Of a DNA stretch of 38,777 nt, positions 33,468 through 38,777 are shown one piece after another; the first letter of the stretch is position 1, and every line of letters begins with the position of its first letter. Source of the DNA: an uncultured Planctomycetota bacterium (lineage in GTDB: Bacteria; Planctomycetota; Phycisphaerae; UBA1845; UTPLA1); the NCBI GenBank assembly GCA_900696465.1, contig CAADGE010000014.1:1-38777 (forward strand), given 5' to 3'. Both the position numbers and the translations under genes were made by a program. The notes beneath the pieces were generated by a model, which did no database searches, was not told the DNA's origin, and worked only from the letters and a program-made list of their open reading frames with translations.

Positions 33468-35294
33468 TTACTCCACGGTCACGCTCTTGGCGAGATTTCG
33501 CGGCTTGTCGACATCGCAGCCGCGCAGAACGGCCGCGTGATACGCGAGGAGCTGCAGCGGGACGACGGTCACCATCGGCTGCAGCGCCTCCGGCACGTCG
33601 GGCACGTAGAAAACGTGTTCTGCCAGCCGAGTGATTTCCGTATCGCCTTCGGTGGCCACGGCGATGACTCGGCCCTTGCGGGCACGCACTTCTTCGATGT
33701 TGCTGATGATCTTGTCGTACTGACTGTTCTTCGTGGCGATGAAGACCACGGGCATGTCCTTGGTGATCAGGGCGATCGGGCCGTGCTTCATCTCCGCGGC
33801 GGGCATCCCCTCGGCGTGGATGTAGGAAATTTCCTTCAGCTTGAGGGCACCTTCGAGCGCCGTCGGGTAGTTGTAGCCGCGGCCAAGGTACAGCCAGTTT
33901 TCCGCATCCTTGAAGCGATCCGCGACGACGCGAATCTCCTGGCTCTGTGCCGTGATCTGGCGGATCTTCTCGGGAAGCGAATCGAGCGCTTCAAGATAGT
34001 GCTGAAGTGCCGGCTGCGAGAGGTCTTTTCGACGCCCGAGGAACAGCGCGATCATCGCCAGTACGAGCACCTGGCCGAGGTATGCCTTCGTGCTGGCCAC
34101 GCCGATCTCCGGTCCGACGTGCAGATAGACGCCGGAGTCGGTCTCGCGGGCGATAGTCGAGCCGACCACGTTCACAATGCCCAACGCGATCGCTCCCTTA
34201 TCCCGCGCTTCGCGCAGGGCGGCCAGCGTGTCGGCCGTCTCGCCGGATTGGCTGATGGCAATGACCACGGTGCCGGGGTTGAGCACCGGGTTGCGATAGC
34301 GGAATTCGGAGGCGTACTCGACCTCCGTAGGAATGCGGGCAATGTCTTCGAACAGGTATTCGCCGACAAGGCCCGCATGCCAGGCCGTGCCGCAGCCGGT
34401 GAGAATCAGCCGCTTGGTCTGCGCCAGCTCGCGAGCCATGGCGGCCAGCCCGCCGAGGTGGATGCGGCCGTCCTGCACATTCACGCGACCGCGCATGCAG
34501 TCTTCGAGTGCGACGGGCTGCTCCATGATTTCCTTGAGCATGAAGTGTTCGTGCTGGCCCAGCTCGATGTCTTCGAGCGTCATCTCCAGCTCGGTCACTT
34601 CCTTGGTCACGGGGACAGCATCCAGCGTCGTCGTGCGAAAGCCGTCGTCCCAGAGCGTAGCCATTTCCCCGTCGGAGAGATAAATCACCTGGGTCATGTG
34701 CTGGATGATCGCGGCTGCGTCTGACGCCACGACGAATTCACCGTCGCCGATGCCCAGGATCAGCGGGCTGCCCTTGCGGGCGGCGACGATCTTGCCCGGC
34801 TCGTCGCTGCAGATCACGGCGACGCCGTAGGTGCCGCGCACGTCGCGCAGGGCGGCGCGCATCGCGGTTTCAAGATCATCACTGTAAAAGTGCCCGATCA
34901 GCTGAACGAGCACCTCGGTGTCGGTTTCACTCTTGAATTCCACGCCGCGGTGTTCGAGGTAGGTTCGCAGCGACTGGTAGTTCTCGATGATTCCGTTGTG
35001 CACCAGGGCGATTCGGCCGGAGGCGTCAAGATGCGGATGGGCATTGACATCTGTCGGATCGCCGTGCGTGGCCCAACGCGTATGGGAGATGCCGCAGGTG
35101 CCGTTCAGCGTGTCCGGGCGGATGTTGCTTTCCAGATTGGCGATCCGGCCCGCCTTCTTCTTGACCTCCACTCCACCGTTGCACTGGATTGCGATTCCAG
35201 CGGAATCGTACCCGCGGTACTCCAGCCGCTTGAGGCCTTCAAGAAGGATCGGTCGTGCCTGTCGAAAGCCGGTGTATCCCACGATTCCGCACAT
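33468..35294 (-). CDS. glmS: Glutamine-fructose-6-phosphate aminotransferase (isomerizing)
   Basis: A 608-residue enzyme that makes glucosamine-6-phosphate from fructose-6-phosphate and glutamine, the first step to UDP-GlcNAc for cell wall and other glycans. The start MCGIVGYTG provides the N-terminal nucleophile Cys2 of the class II amidotransferase domain (about 1-220). Two SIS sugar-binding domains follow (for example LTGCGTAWHAG and GRGYNYPTALEGALKLKEISYIHAEG). The end NLAKSVTVE carries the catalytic Lys (K603), as in E. coli. The ATG at 35294 is required by Cys2 and has GGGAG 6 bases upstream; the open frame upstream is not coding. No glmS ribozyme is seen in the leader. Confidence 0.97.
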   Translation of the reverse strand: MCGIVGYTGFRQARPILLEGLKRLEYRGYDSAGIAIQCNGGVEVKKKAGRIANLESNIRPDTLNGTCGISHTRWATHGDPTDVNAHPHLDASGRIALVHNGIIENYQSLRTYLEHRGVEFKSETDTEVLVQLIGHFYSDDLETAMRAALRDVRGTYGVAVICSDEPGKIVAARKGSPLILGIGDGEFVVASDAAAIIQHMTQVIYLSDGEMATLWDDGFRTTTLDAVPVTKEVTELEMTLEDIELGQHEHFMLKEIMEQPVALEDCMRGRVNVQDGRIHLGGLAAMARELAQTKRLILTGCGTAWHAGLVGEYLFEDIARIPTEVEYASEFRYRNPVLNPGTVVIAISQSGETADTLAALREARDKGAIALGIVNVVGSTIARETDSGVYLHVGPEIGVASTKAYLGQVLVLAMIALFLGRRKDLSQPALQHYLEALDSLPEKIRQITAQSQEIRVVADRFKDAENWLYLGRGYNYPTALEGALKLKEISYIHAEGMPAAEMKHGPIALITKDMPVVFIATKNSQYDKIISNIEEVRARKGRVIAVATEGDTEITRLAEHVFYVPDVPEALQPMVTVVPLQLLAYHAAVLRGCDVDKPRNLAKSVTVE

Positions 35295-35673
35295 GTGTAT
35301 CTCCCGAGCCCGGATGGATCCGCTCACGTGATCCTTGCTACCATCACCGGGCCGCTTGCAGTTCCACGGTAGTTTATCGGTTCGACGCCGCGGGGGGCAA
35401 AGCGCAATCATTCGCGCCGCGGACGGGGAAACCGGGCGAAAAAAACACCCTCCGCCTGATGTGCAGATACGGCCGCTCCGGTCGGGGGGTTCAGATCATC
35501 CGCCCAACCACACCAGATCGGCGACCTGAACACGAACGGACTAAGATCGCAGACCCGAACGCCGGTCGTATCGGACCGCCGGCTGGTCCGTCGATGCGTG
35601 TCGCACGCCTGTGTCGGAGCGGCATACTTGAGGGGACCGGCTGAATCGTGTAACGTCCGCCCATCGACTGCGA
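35295..35673 (+). other. Intergenic region between glmS and tRNA-Arg
   Basis: About 380 bases with no supported gene. It must contain the glmS promoter (minus strand; a weak TTGCCC with TAAACT after 18 bases lies near 35400-35371). On the plus strand, TTGAGG (35628-35633) followed after 17 bases by TAACGT (35651-35656) is a weak candidate for the tRNA promoter. Neither is convincing. Confidence 0.4.
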
Positions 35674-35747
35674 GCGCCTGTAGCTCAATTGGATAGAGCA
35701 TCTGACTTCGGATCAGAAGGTTGGGGGTTCGAGTCCCTCCGGGCGCG
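35674..35747 (+). tRNA. tRNA-Arg, anticodon UCG
   Basis: A complete 74-base cloverleaf. The acceptor stem GCGCCTG pairs with CGGGCGC, the D arm is GCTC/GAGC, the anticodon stem is TCTGA/TCAGA with loop CTTCGGA and anticodon TCG at 35708-35710, and the T arm is GGGGG-TTCGAGT-CCCTC. The discriminator base is G. The 3' CCA is not encoded. It should read CGA and probably other CGN Arg codons. Confidence 0.96.
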
Positions 35748-35813
35748 GTACTTTGCTTGCACTGAAGAATCGTCTCAAACGCCCTGCATTCAACGGCCGC
35801 ATCGGTCCGCACC

Positions 35814-37622
35814 GTGAAACGCAAGACCAGCCGACCCAGCACGAGCCGCGTACCAGCCGCCGCGGTTGCATCGCCCTTTCGCACCGGTGGTTCCGATCGC
35901 ACGTTAACCATCGTCCTCGGAATTGCAGGCATCCTCTTGGCGGCCGCTGCATTCCATCGCATCTCCGGATTCTCCTTTCTCGCGTGGGACGATCACTTTC
36001 ATGTCGTTGAGAATCCGGCGGTTCACCCGCCCACCTGGTCCGGCGTCGCCCGCGCATGGACCCGGCAGATCGGCAATCTCTACATCCCCGTCAGCTACAC
36101 GTTCTTTGCTGCCGAGGCCTGGATTGCACGGTGGTCGAGTCCCGACGGCCCGCTCCGTTCGACGCCCTTTCGGGCAGGCAGTCTGCTCCTGCATGGTTGC
36201 ACGGTCGTCCTCGTATTCATCATTCTCCATCAAATTATTCCGGGTCGTCCCGCGGTTTGCCTCGGTTGCGCCGTCTTCGCCCTCCATCCGATTCAGGTCG
36301 AGGCCGTCGCGTGGATTTCAGAAACCCGCGGCCTTCTCAGTACGCTCTTCGCATTCATCACGCTTGCCATCTGGCTGATTCGTCTTCGTCCCACATCCGG
36401 CGATGCAACCTCAGTTAACAACACACCGCTGACCTCGTCGCGGTTCTGGTGGGGTTACGCGGCTGCCACGATGGCCTTTCTGCTTGCGATCCTGGCCAAG
36501 CCGTCTGCGGCGGCACTTCCGCTGGTCGTCCTGATAATCGATCGGGTGATTCTCAATCGGCCGCTGCGGCAGTCGATTGCACTCGTCGCCCCCTGGATGA
36601 TCGTTATCATCGCGTTGCTGGCATTCACCCGTGCCCTGCAACCGCTGCGCGATCCTTCGCTGGCCGTGCCGATCTGGTCGCGACCGCTAATCGCCGGCGA
36701 TGCGATTTCGTTCTATCTCCGCAAACTCTTCTGGCCCGCACTGCTCGGCCCTGATTACGGTCGCACGCCGGACGTAGTCCTCAACAGCCACACGATCTGG
36801 CTGACCGGTACAGTCCCGTGGCTGATCCTGCTTGCGGGCTGCATCCGCCGCGTGCCGCGCGCGATTCGATGCGGCGTCTGGCTGTTTCCGGCGTTTCTGC
36901 TTCCTGTTCTCGGATTTATCCCTTTTGACCACCAGTCAATCTCCACCACGGCGGATCGTTACGTCTATCCGGCCATGCTGGGTGTGGCACTGGTCGTCAG
37001 CGCACTGACGCTGCGCTGGTCGCTTCGCGCCGTGCTGGTGCTGCTCTTTCCGCTGGCGATCGGCATGGCGATTGTCAGTGGTCGGCAACTTGCCCACTGG
37101 GAGAATGACGAAACTCTCTTCCGGCACGCGCTTCGTGTGTATCCGCAGAGCAGTCTGGCGCATAACAATCTCGGCTTCTGGCTTGTCGAGCGCGGTCTTG
37201 TGGATGAGGGCGTGGCGCACTACAAGCGGGCCCTTGAGCTCCGACCTGATTTTCACGTGGCCTGGGTCAACCTCGGCGTGCGCCGCGAGCTGTCCGGTCG
37301 CCTCGACGAGGCCGAGCGAATGTATCGCGCCGCACTTGATGCGAAGCCCGATTACGCGACGGCCCACGCAAATCTGGCGAACCTGCTCAGTCATCAAGGT
37401 CGCTACGACGAAGCCGTCGGGTTTGCGGCGCGCTCCGTGGAGCTTTCGCCGGATGCGGCCGAGTGGCAATACAACTACGGCGTGATCCTCACGCATCTCG
37501 GGCGACTGTCCGAGGCCATCGATCGCTACGAATTCGCGCTCGCGCTCAAACCGGATCACGCCGCCGCCGCGAAGAATCTGCAAATCGTTCGGGCCGTCAT
37601 CGCGTCCGGCGAGTCGAAGTGA
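35814..37622 (+). CDS. Polytopic membrane protein with C-terminal TPRs (GT-C/TMTC-like), second copy
   Basis: A 602-residue membrane protein of the same design as the one at 22346-24064. It has about ten hydrophobic segments (first at about 31-48), an acidic first loop FLAWDDHFHVVENPAVHPPTW (with W58, D59, D60) and the line FALHPIQVEAVAWISETRGLLSTLFA, parallel to FALHPLRVESVAWATERRG in the other protein. Three to four TPR units follow at about 440-590. A GT-C-type glycosyltransferase role is inferred from layout only. The start is a GTG at 35814 without a clear Shine-Dalgarno, so the true start is uncertain. It lies 66 bases after tRNA-Arg and might be transcribed with it. Confidence 0.75.
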   Translation: MKRKTSRPSTSRVPAAAVASPFRTGGSDRTLTIVLGIAGILLAAAAFHRISGFSFLAWDDHFHVVENPAVHPPTWSGVARAWTRQIGNLYIPVSYTFFAAEAWIARWSSPDGPLRSTPFRAGSLLLHGCTVVLVFIILHQIIPGRPAVCLGCAVFALHPIQVEAVAWISETRGLLSTLFAFITLAIWLIRLRPTSGDATSVNNTPLTSSRFWWGYAAATMAFLLAILAKPSAAALPLVVLIIDRVILNRPLRQSIALVAPWMIVIIALLAFTRALQPLRDPSLAVPIWSRPLIAGDAISFYLRKLFWPALLGPDYGRTPDVVLNSHTIWLTGTVPWLILLAGCIRRVPRAIRCGVWLFPAFLLPVLGFIPFDHQSISTTADRYVYPAMLGVALVVSALTLRWSLRAVLVLLFPLAIGMAIVSGRQLAHWENDETLFRHALRVYPQSSLAHNNLGFWLVERGLVDEGVAHYKRALELRPDFHVAWVNLGVRRELSGRLDEAERMYRAALDAKPDYATAHANLANLLSHQGRYDEAVGFAARSVELSPDAAEWQYNYGVILTHLGRLSEAIDRYEFALALKPDHAAAAKNLQIVRAVIASGESK

Positions 37623-37725
37623 TCCGCACCGTTTATCCGACGCTGATACAAGGACCGGAAACGTTCAAGGGGTTTATTTGCGCATTCTTTTTTGCTACGA
37701 TGTCGATGTGTTCGGAGGCATTCCC

Positions 37726-38777
37726 ATGAAGCGATTCACGCAGGCGGTCCTGGCGAGTTTGTTGCTCTTTCTTCATGCTGGTCTTGCGTCGGCGACCCCG
37801 CCGAACATCATTGACGTCTTTCCGACTTCAGGGCCGACATCGGGCGGCACCGTCCTGACCATCAACGGTCAGAACTTCGGCATCGCGCCGGGCGTTGCGA
37901 CCCTCAATAGTTTGTCCATGTCGATCTTGTTATGGTCCGACACGCGCATCCTGGCCACCACGCCGACAGGCGTCGGACTGAATCTGCCGGTACAAGTCAG
38001 CGTCGGCGGTCTATCGAGCAACATCGTTTTTTTCAGCTATGATGCGCCTTCCATTTTGAGTATCGATCCGACTTCGGGCCCGACTGCCGGCGGCACACTC
38101 CTGACGATTCACGGTCTCAGCTTTGGTCCGTCTCCCGGCGTCGCACGGCTCGGCGAGACCAATATGACGATTACCTCGTGGTCACACACGATGGTCGTCG
38201 CCACGACGCCGGCTGGTGTCGGGCTGGATCGACCCGTCCAGGTCCTAACCGCCAGCGGCACGAGCAACTCGGCGTTCTTTAATTACGATGCGCCCGCGAT
38301 CTCCGGCATCAACCCAACGTCCGGACCGACTTCCGGAGGTACGACGCTCACGATCATCGGTCAGAATTATGGTGAGAGTCCGGGCCTAGCCACTCTCGAC
38401 GGCGTTTCCATGACCATCACGAGTTGGTCGCACACGACCGTGCGGGCAGTCACGCCACCGGGAGTGGGGCTCGACAAACCTGTACGGATCGTGACCACAA
38501 GCGGCACGAGCAACAGCGCGGCATTCAGTTACAGTGCGCCGCAGATTCTCTCCATCAATCCGACGTCCGGCCCGACGGCCGGCGGCATCCCGCTGACCAT
38601 CAACGGTCAGAACTTCGGCCCCGCGCCGGGCAGCGCCTCACTCGGTGGTGCGTCGATGGAAATCCTCGATTGGTCACACACGCAGATCGTGGCCGAGACG
38701 CCCGAAGGCGTCGGCCTGAATCAGTCGGTACAGGTGACCACGGCGAGCGGCACAAGCAGCGTCTCCGGCTTCAATTA
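37726..38777 (+). CDS. Secreted IPT/TIG-repeat protein (3' end outside window)
   Basis: An open frame of 350 codons running off the window. The ATG at 37726 has GGAGG seven bases upstream. A signal peptide is clear: MKRFTQAVLASLLLFLHAGLASA, with cleavage likely after the last Ala. Four IPT/TIG (immunoglobulin-like, plexin/transcription-factor type) domains follow, each starting with PxIxxIxPTSGPTxGGTxLTI and containing GQNFG, ITSWSHT and TTPxGVGL. Such domains in bacterial secreted proteins serve as spacers or in adhesion to surfaces or polysaccharides. Any catalytic or anchoring part would lie beyond the window. The repeats are very alike in DNA as well as protein. Confidence 0.9.
   Translation, partial: MKRFTQAVLASLLLFLHAGLASATPPNIIDVFPTSGPTSGGTVLTINGQNFGIAPGVATLNSLSMSILLWSDTRILATTPTGVGLNLPVQVSVGGLSSNIVFFSYDAPSILSIDPTSGPTAGGTLLTIHGLSFGPSPGVARLGETNMTITSWSHTMVVATTPAGVGLDRPVQVLTASGTSNSAFFNYDAPAISGINPTSGPTSGGTTLTIIGQNYGESPGLATLDGVSMTITSWSHTTVRAVTPPGVGLDKPVRIVTTSGTSNSAAFSYSAPQILSINPTSGPTAGGIPLTINGQNFGPAPGSASLGGASMEILDWSHTQIVAETPEGVGLNQSVQVTTASGTSSVSGFN
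37795..38777 (+). repeat. Four tandem 246-base repeats coding IPT/TIG domains
   Basis: Repeat units start at 37795, 38041, 38287 and 38533, each exactly 246 bases (82 codons); the fourth is cut one base short by the window end. Units share long identical stretches; for example, 27 bases around the NGQNFG codons are the same in units 1 and 4 (from 37855), which points to recent duplication or gene conversion. Confidence 0.9.

Noticed and set aside
33258-34724. Long plus-strand open frame opposite glmS
   Set aside because: Antisense of glmS, which is certain from its active-site residues at both ends.
35295-35411. glmS ribozyme in the glmS leader
   Set aside because: The leader is short and lacks a recognisable ribozyme core; such ribozymes are mainly found in Gram-positive bacteria.

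Overview
This 38.8 kb window is GC-rich chromosomal DNA, most likely from a planctomycete (Planctomycetota, probably Phycisphaerae-like). That placement is inferred from several traits together: a pseudopilin with an FTLIE processing site and a C-terminal H..DG motif, PEP-CTERM-like sorting signals, very large TPR proteins, polytopic membrane proteins ending in TPRs, and tandem uvrA genes. No rRNA, prophage, transposase or CRISPR array was seen.

Layout. 1-200: tail of a PEP-CTERM-type protein in a broken frame (+). 285-1228: rpsT and an S4-less TlyA/FtsJ-like methyltransferase (-). 1366-2856: TPR protein (-). 3052-6007: def-fmt-rsmB (+), handling formylation, deformylation and 16S rRNA m5C modification. 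6062-10444: yebC and a 1180-residue TPR lipoprotein (-). 10654-16632: transcription/translation cluster nusA-infB-ylxP-rbfA plus a HhH-GPD-like protein with a basic tail (-), preceded by a strong hairpin with a T-run. 16903-18054: orphan MalK/UgpC-type ABC ATPase (-) with a near-consensus sigma-70 promoter. 18125-18757: a gene-free stretch with small inverted repeats. 18758-22294: dnaE (+). 22346-24064: GT-C-like membrane protein with TPRs (-). 24178-31438: an unusual uvrA locus (+). 31512-33385: FHA-like/zinc-ribbon membrane protein coupled to a pseudopilin (+). 33468-35294: glmS (-). 35674-35747: tRNA-Arg(UCG) (+). 35814-37622: second GT-C/TPR membrane protein (+). 37726-end: secreted IPT/TIG repeat protein cut by the window edge (+).

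The most unusual part is the uvrA locus. One UvrA is split into two ORFs exactly between its ATPase halves. The second ORF continues into a complete second UvrA and then into a C-terminal region of about 310 residues made of two copies of an unrecognised domain. Short repeats built on the 7-base unit AATCCAA lie in-frame at four loop or linker positions of these genes. The linker joining the two UvrA units is made almost wholly of short-repeat DNA that looks intergenic in origin. This looks like small repeats being tolerated inside coding sequence, together with gene fusion through former intergenic DNA.

Most other genes are housekeeping. Several use non-ATG starts (rpsT TTG, nusA GTG, probably infB TTG). 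Several neighbours overlap by ATGA (fmt/rsmB, rbfA/HhH gene, FHA-like/pseudopilin), which suggests translational coupling.
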